Notes: generated from the letters alone by a model not told the origin. A DNA stretch of 11,330 nucleotides from an uncultured Eubacteriales bacterium (GCA_902475455.1 CABRZO010000069.1:1-11330); one strand, 5' to 3'. Positions 1 to 6,956 are shown, counted from the first letter of the stretch. A program made the numbers and translations.

Positions 1-27
1 CAGAGGACGGAACAAAATGCAGTTTCT

Positions 28-187
28 GTCATTTCCGGGGACATGCGCCTCGGAAATGACTCTTCTCATGCAGGATAGGGCGACTTTTGCGCCAGCAATC
101 GAGCCCGGTCCTGCATGCAGCCCCTTTGTCGAAAAAGGCCAATGGCCTTTTTCGACAAGCTCATGCCTGCCGCTCCGCGGCGGGCAT
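28..187. repeat. Run of four consecutive hairpins upstream of the transporter gene
   Basis: Four inverted repeats follow one another with little space between them. Arms 28-37/51-60 are a perfect 10 bp match, extendable by GC and one GT pair. Arms 67-75/109-117 are a perfect 9 bp match, with a second 4 bp stem inside at 78-81/103-106. Arms 126-140/144-158 are a perfect 15 bp match with a 3-base loop. Arms 163-173/177-187 are 11 bp with one GT pair. This looks like an interspersed palindromic repeat or a structured RNA leader ending about 40 bases before the transporter start. No run of T follows any stem, apart from the A5/T5 tracts inside the third stem, so an ordinary terminator is not obvious. 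No convincing promoter is seen in 1-226. The structure is read directly; the role is unknown. Confidence 0.75.
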
Positions 188-226
188 TTCTGCTGCCATT
201 ATTTTTTTGAGAAGAAGGATAAATCA

Positions 227-1150
227 ATGCTGAAACGCTATTCCGGCCCCCTGATGCTGCTGCTCACCGCCATGGTCTGGGGCGCCGCCTTTGTGGCCCA
301 GAGCGTAGGCCTCAACTATGTGGGCCCCTTTACCCTAAACTCCGTCCGGTTCCTGGTGGCCGGCGTATTTTTGCTGCTGTGCATCCCCCTGCTGCGGCGG
401 GCGGGCTTTCGCCCCGAAACCTCCGGTTCCCCCAAGGAATTGCTGCTGGGAGGGCTGGTCTGCGGGGTGCTGCTGGCGGTGGCCAGCAGCCTGCAGCAGC
501 TGGGAGTGGCCTATACCACCGTCAGTAAGGCCGGGTTTATTACCGCCCTATACGTCATTATAGTCCCCATTCTGGGGCTGTTTCTGGGTAAGAAGGTTCG
601 GCCGCTGATCTGGGGCTGCGTGGCACTCTCGGTGGTGGGCCTCTATCTGCTGTGCATGGCCGGCCCTGCGGGGCTGGGCACCGGTGACATCCTGGTGCTA
701 CTCTGCGCCCTGGTGTTCTCCCTGCACATCCTGGCCATCGACTATTTTTCCCGTCGGGTGGACAGCGTAACCCTCAGCTGCATCCAGTTTTTGATCTGCG
801 GCGCCCTCTGCGCCGTCCCCATGCTGGCCCTGGAGCAGCCCACCCCCGGGGCCATCCTGGCGGCCTGGAAGCCCATCCTCTATGCCGGCATTCTGTCCAG
901 CGGCGTGGGCTACACCCTCCAGGCGGTGGCCCAGCGGCGCACCGATCCCACGGTGGCCTCCCTGATTCTGTGCATGGAGTCGGTGTTCAGTGCCCTGTTC
1001 GGCTGGGTGCTGCTGCACCAGAGCCTGTCCCTCCGGGAGCTGGCGGGCTGCGGGCTCATGCTGGCGGCCATCCTGTTGGCCCAGCTGCCGGGTTCAACCG
1101 CCCCCCAAAAGAAGGCCTCCGCCGCCCCCGAGAAAAACCAACCAATTTGA
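227..1150 (+). CDS. DMT superfamily transporter (EamA family)
   Basis: A 307-residue, very hydrophobic protein with about ten predicted membrane helices (roughly residues 7-27, 35-55, 70-90, 99-119, 127-145, 152-172, 183-203, 213-233, 242-262 and 270-288). This fits the two-times-five-helix layout of EamA drug/metabolite transporters. Family signatures are an early WGAAFV motif (residues 18-23) and ESVFSALFG (251-259) in the second repeat. The tail after residue 288 is short, charged and Ala/Pro/Lys-rich. I chose the ATG at 227 because GAAGAAGGA (211-219) lies 7 bases before it and the membrane repeat starts there. An upstream in-frame ATG at 17 would add 70 residues encoded by the hairpin run, which is not credible. 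EamA proteins export or import amino acids, metabolites or drugs; the substrate cannot be told here. No clear terminator follows it. Confidence 0.9.
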   Translation: MLKRYSGPLMLLLTAMVWGAAFVAQSVGLNYVGPFTLNSVRFLVAGVFLLLCIPLLRRAGFRPETSGSPKELLLGGLVCGVLLAVASSLQQLGVAYTTVSKAGFITALYVIIVPILGLFLGKKVRPLIWGCVALSVVGLYLLCMAGPAGLGTGDILVLLCALVFSLHILAIDYFSRRVDSVTLSCIQFLICGALCAVPMLALEQPTPGAILAAWKPILYAGILSSGVGYTLQAVAQRRTDPTVASLILCMESVFSALFGWVLLHQSLSLRELAGCGLMLAAILLAQLPGSTAPQKKASAAPEKNQPI

Positions 1151-1190
1151 TCAGATTTTTTCATTTTATATGGCGCCCGGCCCTTTACCG

Positions 1191-1199
1191 TGCTATAAT
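1191..1199 (+). promoter_or_regulatory. Extended -10 promoter for the sulfhydrylase gene
   Basis: TGCTATAAT matches an extended -10 element (TG, one base, TATAAT at 1194-1199). The -35 region 17 bases upstream (1171-1176) is poor, as is common for extended -10 promoters. The predicted start of transcription is near 1206, giving a leader of only about 46 bases. That leader is too short for a SAM or T-box riboswitch. Confidence 0.6.
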
Positions 1200-1251
1200 A
1201 CCAAAGTATAACCGATGACTCGGCATTCTCTCACAGTAAGGAGTTTTTCCC

Positions 1252-2538
1252 ATGAACAAGGATTGGAAGTTGGAAACCAACTGCATTCAGGCCGGCTACA
1301 CCCCCGGCAACGGCGAGCCCCGGATGATTCCCATCATCCAGAGCACCACCTTCAAATACGACACCTCCGCCCACATGGGCGCCCTCTTTGACCTGGAGGA
1401 GAGCGGCTATTTCTACACCCGTCTGGCCAACCCCACCTCTGACGCGGTGGCCGCCAAGATCGCCGCTCTGGAGGGAGGCACCGCCGCCCTGCTGACTTCC
1501 TCCGGACAGGCTGCCAACTTCTTCGCCACCTTTAACCTGTGCTCCGCCGGAGACCACATCGTCTCCTCCTCCACCATCTACGGCGGCACCTTCAACCTCT
1601 TCGCCGTCACCATGAAGCGGATGGGCATCGAGTGCACCTTTGTGGACCCGGACTGCTCCGACGAGGAGCTGGAGGCCGCCTTCCGGCCCAACACCAAGCT
1701 GGTCTTCGGCGAGTCCATCGCCAATCCCGCTCTGATTGTGCTGGACATTGAGCGCTTTGCCAAGGCCGCCCACGCCCACGGGGTGCCCCTGATTGTGGAC
1801 AACACCTTCCCCACCCCGGTGAACTGCCGGCCCATCGAGTGGGGCGCCGACATCGTCACCCACTCCACCACCAAGTACATGGACGGCCACGACGCCTCTG
1901 TGGGCGGCTGCATCGTGGACAGCGGCAACTTTGACTGGATGGCCCACAAGGACAAGTTCCCGGGCCTCACCACCCCCGACGAGAGCTATCACGGCATCAC
2001 CTACGCCGAGAAATTCGGCCAGGCCGGCGCCTTTATCACCAAGTGCTGCGTCCAGCTGATGCGGGACCTGGGCTCCACCCCCGCCCCCATGAACGCCTAT
2101 CTGCTGAACCTGGGTCTGGAGTCTCTCCATGTCCGGATGCCCCGGCACTGTGAGAACGCCCAGAAGGTGGCTGAGTTCCTCCAGAGCCACGAGAAGGTGG
2201 CCTGGGTGGACTATGCGGGGCTGCCCGGCAACAAGTACTATGAGCGGGCCAAGAAGTACATGCCCAACGGCACCTGCGGCGTCATCTCCTTCGGCGTCAA
2301 GGGTGGCCGCGAAGCCGCCGAGCGGTTCATGGCGGGGCTGAAGCTGGCCATGATCGCCACCCATGTGGCCGACGCCCACACCTGCGTGCTCCATCCCGCC
2401 TCCTCCACCCATCGCCAGATGAGCGATGCCGAACTGGAGGCCGCCGGCGTAGCTCCGGATATGGTCCGGTTCAGCGTGGGCATTGAGAATGCCGACGACA
2501 TCATCGCCGACATCAACCAGGCTCTGGAGCAGGCCTGA
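1252..2538 (+). CDS. metY: O-acetylhomoserine sulfhydrylase-type PLP enzyme (Cys/Met metabolism family)
   Basis: A 428-residue protein of the Cys/Met-metabolism PLP family (fold type I). Length and sequence fit O-acetylhomoserine aminocarboxypropyltransferase, which makes homocysteine from O-acetylhomoserine and sulfide in the cytoplasm. Visible active-site landmarks: YTR at 55-57 (phosphate contact from the neighbouring subunit), SSGQA at 83-87, Tyr110 (ring stacking), Asp183 (pyridine nitrogen), STTKY with the Schiff-base Lys208, HPASSTHRQ at 381-389, and Arg406 in VRFSVGIE (substrate carboxylate). TAAGGAG (1237-1243) sits 8 bases before the ATG. It has its own promoter and terminator, so it looks monocistronic. 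Methionine gamma-lyase and cystathionine gamma-synthase are near relatives but usually about 380-400 residues long, which favours MetY. The exact substrate is inference. Confidence 0.88.
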   Translation: MNKDWKLETNCIQAGYTPGNGEPRMIPIIQSTTFKYDTSAHMGALFDLEESGYFYTRLANPTSDAVAAKIAALEGGTAALLTSSGQAANFFATFNLCSAGDHIVSSSTIYGGTFNLFAVTMKRMGIECTFVDPDCSDEELEAAFRPNTKLVFGESIANPALIVLDIERFAKAAHAHGVPLIVDNTFPTPVNCRPIEWGADIVTHSTTKYMDGHDASVGGCIVDSGNFDWMAHKDKFPGLTTPDESYHGITYAEKFGQAGAFITKCCVQLMRDLGSTPAPMNAYLLNLGLESLHVRMPRHCENAQKVAEFLQSHEKVAWVDYAGLPGNKYYERAKKYMPNGTCGVISFGVKGGREAAERFMAGLKLAMIATHVADAHTCVLHPASSTHRQMSDAELEAAGVAPDMVRFSVGIENADDIIADINQALEQA

Positions 2539-2584
2539 TCCCTTGCAGCGCCCATTTAAAATATTGTTTCATTTATACCCATTT

Positions 2585-2627
2585 CAGTGGGGCCAGGATT
2601 TTCCTGGCCCCACTGTTTCTCTTTTTT
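2585..2627 (+). terminator. Rho-independent terminator after metY
   Basis: A perfect 14 bp stem (2585-2598 with 2602-2615) with a three-base TTT loop is followed by a T-rich tract (2616-2627). It lies 46 bases after the metY stop and separates it from the ene-reductase gene. Confidence 0.93.
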
Positions 2628-2642
2628 ATGGAGAAAGCACAA

Positions 2643-2689
2643 TTTTCCCTGGAAAACCGCTTCCCTTTCTTGTGAACAAGCGCTATAAT
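2643..2689 (+). promoter_or_regulatory. Ene-reductase promoter with two palindromes
   Basis: A TATAAT box lies at 2684-2689, about 50 bases before the start codon. The -35 position (2661-2666, TTCCCT) is weak, which suggests a need for activation or tight control. Two perfect short palindromes surround it: TTTTCC-CT-GGAAAA at 2643-2656 and CTTGT-GA-ACAAG at 2669-2680. The second lies in the -35/-10 spacer, a classic operator position. The palindromes are seen directly; the regulators are unknown. Confidence 0.55.
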
Positions 2690-2725
2690 GAAAAGAGAAT
2701 GTTCAATCAGACATTTTTCTTATAT

Positions 2726-2732
2726 GAGGTGA
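2726..2732 (+). promoter_or_regulatory. Ribosome site that decides the ene-reductase start
   Basis: GAGGTGA lies directly against the ATG at 2733 but 6 bases before the in-frame ATG at 2739. Normal spacing therefore favours 2739 as the true start, which removes two residues from the longest reading frame. Confidence 0.75.
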
Positions 2733-2738
2733 ATGAGT

Positions 2739-4688
2739 ATGAATCAACAGTTTTCCCATGTTCTCTCCCCCATCCGGGTCAACGGTACCCTGTTTAAAAA
2801 CCGCCTGATTGTGGCCCCCATCACCCCCCACTCCTCCAGCAATGGCGAACTCTATCCCAATGAGGACGCCATGACCTACTTTGAGGACCGGGCCAAGACC
2901 GGCGCCGCGGTGGTCTACTGGGGCGGTACCAAGGCTGTGGATGTGATGGATGACGGCGAGCACTGCACCTGGGACACCGTGGCTTTCAACCACAAAAATG
3001 CCCTGTCCCTGCTGGCTGCCCGGATCCATGCCCACAGCGCCAAAGCCGGCATGGAGGTCATGGGCCTGCTGCCCACCACCTGGCGTCCCGGCCCTCCGCT
3101 GGGCTGCTCCGCCGGCAACCGCATGATGCAGTCTCCCCCCATCACCCAGGAGATCACCGTGGAGGAGATGGAGCGCTACAAGCAGGCCACCGCCGAGATG
3201 TGCGCCAACCTGCAAATCTGCGGCTTTGACTCCCTGCTGTTCCACTTTGGCCACTCCATCCCGGTGGCTCAGTTCCTCTCCCCCCTGACCAACCGCCGCA
3301 CCGACGAGTATGGCGGCTCCACCGAAAACCGCTGCCGCTATCTGGTGGAGATTCTGGACGCCTGCCGGCAGGCTACCCGGGGCCGGATGACCATGGAGGT
3401 CCGTATGTCCGCCACTGAGTTTGCCGAGGGCGGCATTGATCTGGAGGAGGGCATCCGCATCGCCTCCATTCTCCAGGACCACTGCGACATTATCCAGGCC
3501 TCCTGCGGTATGGTCACCGAGAAGTACATGACCTGGACCCATCCCTGCCAGCACATGGGCTATCATCCCAACCTGTGGCTGGCGGAGGCCTTCAAGAAGT
3601 CCGGCAAGATCACCAAGCCCGTCACCGCCGTGGGCGGTCTGGAGAGCCTGCAGGCCGCCGAGGACGCCATTGCCGCCGGCAAGTGCGACTTCTTTGCCGT
3701 GGCCCGGCAGCTGATCGCCGACCCGGACACCTTCAAGAAGGCCATTGACGGCCACGCCGACGACGTGGTGCCCTGCATCAAGTGCATGCGTTGCCACGAC
3801 TCCGACTGCTACGAGCACCTGTTCCGCTGCGCCGTCAATCCCACCATCGGCTACGAGACCTGCAAGGAGAAGATGTTCCCCGCCACCCCCGCCCGGAGCA
3901 AGAAGGTGGCGGTTATCGGCGGCCCCGCCGGTATGAAGGCCGCCATTACCGCCTTTGACCGGGGCCATCAGGTCACCCTGTTTGAGAAGGAGGACCACCT
4001 GGGCGGCGCCCTGGACTTCTCCAAGTATGTGGAGTTCAAGTACGCCCTGTGTTCCTACAAGGATTATCTGATCCACCAGGTGGGCAAGCGCGACATCGAA
4101 GTCAAGCTGGGCTGCGAGGCCACTCCGGAGATGCTCAACGGCAAGTTTGACGCCGTCCTCATCGCTGTGGGCGCCGAGCCCCTGATGCTCCCCCTGCCCG
4201 GCTTCAACACCGACAACGGCATCGTGGCCACCGACGCCTACGGCCACGAAGAGGAGCTGGGCAAGAAGGTTGTGGTCATCGGCGGCGGCCAGGTGGGCTG
4301 CGAGACCGCCCTGCACCTGGCGGACAAGGGGATCCAGGTATCCATCATTGAGATGCAGGACACCCTGTGCCCCGACGCCTCCAAGACCTGTGCCGATGAG
4401 ATCCGCATCCTGCTCAGCGAGAACGAGAACTTCACCGCCATTACCTCCGCCCGGTGCCAGAGCGTGACCAAGCACAGCGTCACCTATCTGGACAAGGAGG
4501 GTCAGCAGCAGACCATCGACTGCGACACCGTCATTCTGGCCGCCGGCATGAAGGCCCGCACCGAGCTGGCCGACCGGTTTGTCACCGACTGCGACGTGCC
4601 CGAGTGGGCCCAGATCGGCGACTGCATCCGGGCCCGCACCGTGGAGCAGGCCACCGCTGAGGCCTACAACGCCGCCATGGAGCTTTGA
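2739..4688 (+). CDS. NADH:flavin oxidoreductase / 2-enoate reductase-type ene-reductase
   Basis: A 649-residue flavoenzyme with the full architecture of 2,4-dienoyl-CoA reductase, 2-enoate reductase and BaiCD/BaiH: an FMN TIM barrel of the old yellow enzyme family (about 1-340), a 4Fe-4S segment (346-370), and FAD- and NADH-binding Rossmann folds (about 388 to the end). Landmarks are HFGH (169-172), the QFLSPLTNRRTDEYGGS barrel signature (178-194), cysteines 346, 349, 352 and 364 before VNP, and VIGGGQVG (513-520) for the second dinucleotide. Such enzymes reduce activated C=C bonds in enoates, bile acid or steroid intermediates and plant phenolics, using NADH. Substrate unknown. Oddities: the FAD motif reads VIGGPAG (392-398), one Gly shorter than the usual GGGPAG; the cluster spacing is CX2CX2CX11C; and an extra Cys357 lies inside. 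It is a single-gene unit with its own promoter and terminator. Confidence 0.9.
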   Translation: MNQQFSHVLSPIRVNGTLFKNRLIVAPITPHSSSNGELYPNEDAMTYFEDRAKTGAAVVYWGGTKAVDVMDDGEHCTWDTVAFNHKNALSLLAARIHAHSAKAGMEVMGLLPTTWRPGPPLGCSAGNRMMQSPPITQEITVEEMERYKQATAEMCANLQICGFDSLLFHFGHSIPVAQFLSPLTNRRTDEYGGSTENRCRYLVEILDACRQATRGRMTMEVRMSATEFAEGGIDLEEGIRIASILQDHCDIIQASCGMVTEKYMTWTHPCQHMGYHPNLWLAEAFKKSGKITKPVTAVGGLESLQAAEDAIAAGKCDFFAVARQLIADPDTFKKAIDGHADDVVPCIKCMRCHDSDCYEHLFRCAVNPTIGYETCKEKMFPATPARSKKVAVIGGPAGMKAAITAFDRGHQVTLFEKEDHLGGALDFSKYVEFKYALCSYKDYLIHQVGKRDIEVKLGCEATPEMLNGKFDAVLIAVGAEPLMLPLPGFNTDNGIVATDAYGHEEELGKKVVVIGGGQVGCETALHLADKGIQVSIIEMQDTLCPDASKTCADEIRILLSENENFTAITSARCQSVTKHSVTYLDKEGQQQTIDCDTVILAAGMKARTELADRFVTDCDVPEWAQIGDCIRARTVEQATAEAYNAAMEL

Positions 4689-4740
4689 TTTTCCCTCCGG
4701 CGTTACCACTCCGGCGATCTTCTCTCACTTTAAATCACTA

Positions 4741-4780
4741 CGGAGCCACCCTGTTTTGATTAGGGTGGCTCCGCTTTTTC
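4741..4780 (+). terminator. Rho-independent terminator after the ene-reductase
   Basis: A perfect 12 bp GC-rich stem (4741-4752 with 4762-4773) and 9-base loop are followed by CTTTTTC. It starts 52 bases after the ene-reductase stop and isolates it from the marR promoter. Confidence 0.93.
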
Positions 4781-4845
4781 ACCATTTTGTAGGGTTTTTC
4801 CCTCCTGTTCATAAAAATTTAAGAAAATGCCTCCCCCGGGAACGA

Positions 4846-4874
4846 TTGACATAATTTTAACGAACGAGTATAAT
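4846..4874 (+). promoter_or_regulatory. Perfect consensus promoter of marR
   Basis: TTGACA (4846-4851) and TATAAT (4869-4874) are separated by exactly 17 bases, the ideal vegetative sigma-factor promoter. TAACGAA (4858-4864) sits in the spacer. Its reverse complement recurs at 5369-5375, before the citrate synthase gene. A promoter this strong in front of a MarR regulator suggests autorepression; that is inference. Confidence 0.88.
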
Positions 4875-4913
4875 TTATCTTATAATGTAAGACTTTTCGG
4901 AGGCGAAGGGACT

Positions 4914-5357
4914 ATGGACCAAAAGAGCGATGCAGAGGAACTGCTTCAAGTGCTCACCAGGCTGACCCACCATCCAGAGCTGGAATCTCCGGAGCAGCTG
5001 GCCCGGGGAGAGGGGGCGCTGCTCCGCCATCTGGCCCTGCGACACGACGGCGCCACCGCAGGAGAACTCCGGGACGCACTGTCCGTGAGTTCCGGCCGGG
5101 TGGCCAACGCCTTAAAGAATCTGGAGGCCAAAGGCTTCATTGTTCGCTCCCCCTCCGATACCGACGGCCGGGTGGTTCTGGTCTACCTGACGGAAGCGGG
5201 ACGCAGCTTCATTCTGGAGCGCTACCAGCGGCTGCTGCACTGGACCACGCTACTGATGGAGGAGCTGGGGGAGCAGGATAGCCGTGAGGTACTGCGATTG
5301 GCCCGCCGGCTGCTGGAGGCCACCGACCGGCTCCGGGAAAAGTCAACCCATTTGTAA
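4914..5357 (+). CDS. MarR family transcriptional regulator
   Basis: A 147-residue protein of typical MarR length. It has a winged helix-turn-helix: helix 2 and the recognition helix at about 48-72 (ATAGELRDALSVSSGRVANAL is the core), and a wing at about 78-91 carrying the DTDGR turn typical of MarR proteins. Long amphipathic helices at both ends (about 5-20 and 95-140) would form the dimer interface. The ATG at 4914 is chosen because GGAGG (4899-4903) and GAAGGG (4905-4910) lie just upstream. An ATG at 4827 would start before the promoter and cannot be used. Citrate synthase starts 48 bases downstream with no strong terminator between, so the two are probably co-transcribed. MarR proteins usually repress their own operon and respond to small aromatic or acidic ligands, or to oxidation. 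The ligand here is unknown. Confidence 0.9.
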   Translation: MDQKSDAEELLQVLTRLTHHPELESPEQLARGEGALLRHLALRHDGATAGELRDALSVSSGRVANALKNLEAKGFIVRSPSDTDGRVVLVYLTEAGRSFILERYQRLLHWTTLLMEELGEQDSREVLRLARRLLEATDRLREKSTHL

Positions 5358-5360
5358 CAT

Positions 5361-5378
5361 GCCTAAATTTCGTTAGGC
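5361..5378 (+). promoter_or_regulatory. Small inverted repeat between marR and the citrate synthase gene
   Basis: GCCTAA (5361-5366) and TTAGGC (5373-5378) form a 6 bp inverted repeat around six bases. It contains TTCGTTA (5369-5375), the reverse complement of the heptamer in the marR promoter spacer. The stem is weak and has no T tract, so an operator or minor RNA hairpin is likelier than a terminator. Confidence 0.35.
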
Positions 5379-5405
5379 CCGACACGACAGACAGGAGGTA
5401 TCCCC

Positions 5406-6767
5406 ATGGCAGAAAAACGAGATTATTCCGCAATCACCCCCGAGATCCTGGCGCTGGCCGCCCACTGCTCGGAGGAATGCGTCATTGACAAGCAGCTTTA
5501 CGCCAAGTACAAGGTCAATCGCGGTCTCCGGGATGAAAACGGCAACGGCGTGCTCACCGGCCTGACGGAAATCAGTGAAATCCAGGCCAAGACCGCCGAC
5601 GGCCAGCCCTGCGACGGCTCGCTGTTCTACCGGGGCTACAACATCCACGATCTGGTCAAGGGCTTTTTAAAGGATGGCCGGTTCGGCTTTGAGGAGATCA
5701 CCTATCTGCTCCTCTTCGGCGAACTGCCCTCCACCCAGGAGCTGACGGATTTCCGGGAGCTGCTGGCCAGCTACCGCTCTCTGCCCAACTCCTTCGTCCG
5801 GGACATCATTATGAAGGCCCCCAGCACCGACATCATGAACTCAGTGGCCCGGAGCGTGCTCACCCTCTATTCCTACGACAATAACCCCAACGATGTCTCC
5901 ATCCCCAACGTGCTGCGCCAGTGCCTGCAGCTCATCGCCATGTTCCCCCAGCTGGCCCTCTACGGCTATCAGGCCTACAACTACTACAAGAACGACCATC
6001 CGGTGTTCTTTATCCATGACCCGGTGCCGGAGCTGTCCACTGCGGAAAACATTCTGCACATGCTGCGGCCCGACATGAAGTACACCGACACCGAGGCCCG
6101 GGTGCTGGACATGGCCCTGGTGCTCCACGCCGAGCACGGCGGCGGCAACAACTCCTCCTTCACCACCCATGTGGTCACCTCCTCCGGCACCGACACCTAT
6201 TCCGCCATCGCCGCGGCTCTGGGCAGCTTGAAGGGCCCCAAGCACGGCGGCGCCAACATCAAGGTGTGCCACATGTTTGACGAGATCAAAGCCCAGGTCA
6301 AGGACTGGGCCGACGACGACGAGGTAAAGGCGTACCTGGAGAAGATCCTCCACGGCGAGGCCTTCGACCATGCGGGCCTCATTTACGGCGTGGGCCATGC
6401 GGTCTACTCCCTGTCAGACCCCCGGGCCATTATCTTCAAATCCTTCGTCCACCAGCTGGCCCAGGAGAAGGGCATGGAGGCGGAATACCAGCTCTATTCC
6501 GCCGTGGAGCGCATCGCCCCGGAGATCATCAGCGGAGAGCGGAAGATGTACAAGGGCGTCAGTGCCAACGTGGACTTCTACTCCGGCTTTGTGTATCAGA
6601 TGCTGGGCATCCCCGAGGAGCTGTTCACCCCCCTGTTCGCCATCGCCCGGATCAGTGGCTGGAGCGCCCACCGGCTGGAGGAGCTGGTCAACGGCAACCG
6701 GATCATCCGGCCCGCCTACAAGGCCATCCTGCCCCGGCGGGAATATGTGGACCTGGCCCATCGGTGA
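5406..6767 (+). CDS. Citrate synthase (Si-type; 2-methylcitrate synthase possible)
   Basis: A 453-residue protein of the citrate synthase family, which condenses acetyl-CoA with oxaloacetate in the cytoplasm. The catalytic triad is clear: His280 in GPKHGGAN, His331 in GVGHAVYSLSDPR and Asp390 in SANVDFYSG. HAEHGGGNNSSF (241-252) is the oxaloacetate-binding segment. The N-terminal 60 residues, with the LRDENGNGVLTGLT segment (41-54), are typical of the longer clostridial forms. AGGAGG (5393-5398) lies 7 bases before the ATG. In anaerobes lacking a full TCA cycle this enzyme usually feeds 2-oxoglutarate and glutamate synthesis, but no aconitase or isocitrate dehydrogenase gene lies here. Pairing with a MarR regulator is uncommon. 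Propionyl-CoA as an alternative substrate cannot be excluded from sequence. Confidence 0.93.
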   Translation: MAEKRDYSAITPEILALAAHCSEECVIDKQLYAKYKVNRGLRDENGNGVLTGLTEISEIQAKTADGQPCDGSLFYRGYNIHDLVKGFLKDGRFGFEEITYLLLFGELPSTQELTDFRELLASYRSLPNSFVRDIIMKAPSTDIMNSVARSVLTLYSYDNNPNDVSIPNVLRQCLQLIAMFPQLALYGYQAYNYYKNDHPVFFIHDPVPELSTAENILHMLRPDMKYTDTEARVLDMALVLHAEHGGGNNSSFTTHVVTSSGTDTYSAIAAALGSLKGPKHGGANIKVCHMFDEIKAQVKDWADDDEVKAYLEKILHGEAFDHAGLIYGVGHAVYSLSDPRAIIFKSFVHQLAQEKGMEAEYQLYSAVERIAPEIISGERKMYKGVSANVDFYSGFVYQMLGIPEELFTPLFAIARISGWSAHRLEELVNGNRIIRPAYKAILPRREYVDLAHR

Positions 6768-6806
6768 TCCTGTCCCAAAACCTACATACTTAAATCAGAA
6801 TGCAGC

Positions 6807-6945
6807 AGGGGCTGTTGCAAAATACTGCAACAGCCCCTCTGTCTGTCATCCTGAGCGTCAGCCAAGGATCTTTTCCTCGTAGGAAAGATTCTTCGCCCCT
6901 TTGGGGCTCAGAATGACAGAAATGTTTTATTATGCAACAGCCCCT
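6807..6945. mobile_element. MITE-like nested palindromic element, 139 bp, non-coding
   Basis: The outer terminal inverted repeats are 18 bp with one mismatch (6807-6824 and 6928-6945), beginning AGGGGCTGTTGC. The left end also folds on itself: 6807-6819 pairs perfectly with 6826-6838, so the same 12-mer motif occurs three times. Inside lies a second palindrome, 6843-6856 against 6906-6919 (14 bp, one mismatch), of the CTGTCATCCTGAGC type. I recall this type as interspersed in many bacterial genomes. It encloses a central imperfect hairpin at about 6863-6892. No transposase is encoded and no target duplication is obvious. It sits in the 3' region of the citrate synthase transcript, before the terminator. 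Confidence 0.7.
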
Positions 6946-6956
6946 TATGTTGCGGT

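Noticed and set aside
28..187. Short CRISPR array or known riboswitch
   Set aside because: The stems differ in sequence and have no regular repeat-spacer period. The loops lack the ACGR motifs of guanidine-II riboswitches, and no other class is recognisable by eye.
17..226. 70-residue N-terminal extension of the transporter
   Set aside because: It would translate the hairpin run, is not hydrophobic or family-like, and has no ribosome site. The ATG at 227 has one.
1200..1251. SAM or T-box riboswitch before metY
   Set aside because: The likely transcript leader is only about 46 bases, too short, with no T-box or SAM-type core.
1231..2412. Long minus-strand reading frame opposite metY (393 codons)
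   Set aside because: The translation is dominated by Gly, Val, His and Ala runs, as expected from the complement of a GC-rich gene, with no domain. The plus-strand gene has all the family motifs.
2703..4709. 668-codon minus-strand reading frame opposite the ene-reductase
   Set aside because: Low-complexity Gly/His/Leu composition and exact overlap with a well-supported enzyme show it is a codon-bias shadow.
4827..4913. Earlier ATG for the MarR gene
   Set aside because: It lies upstream of the consensus promoter, so the codon would not be in the transcript.
6807..6838. The first hairpin of the repeat element as the citrate synthase terminator
   Set aside because: The stem is strong, but it is followed by CTGTCTGTC rather than a T run. 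The GC stem with a true T tract at 6965-7000 is the better terminator.
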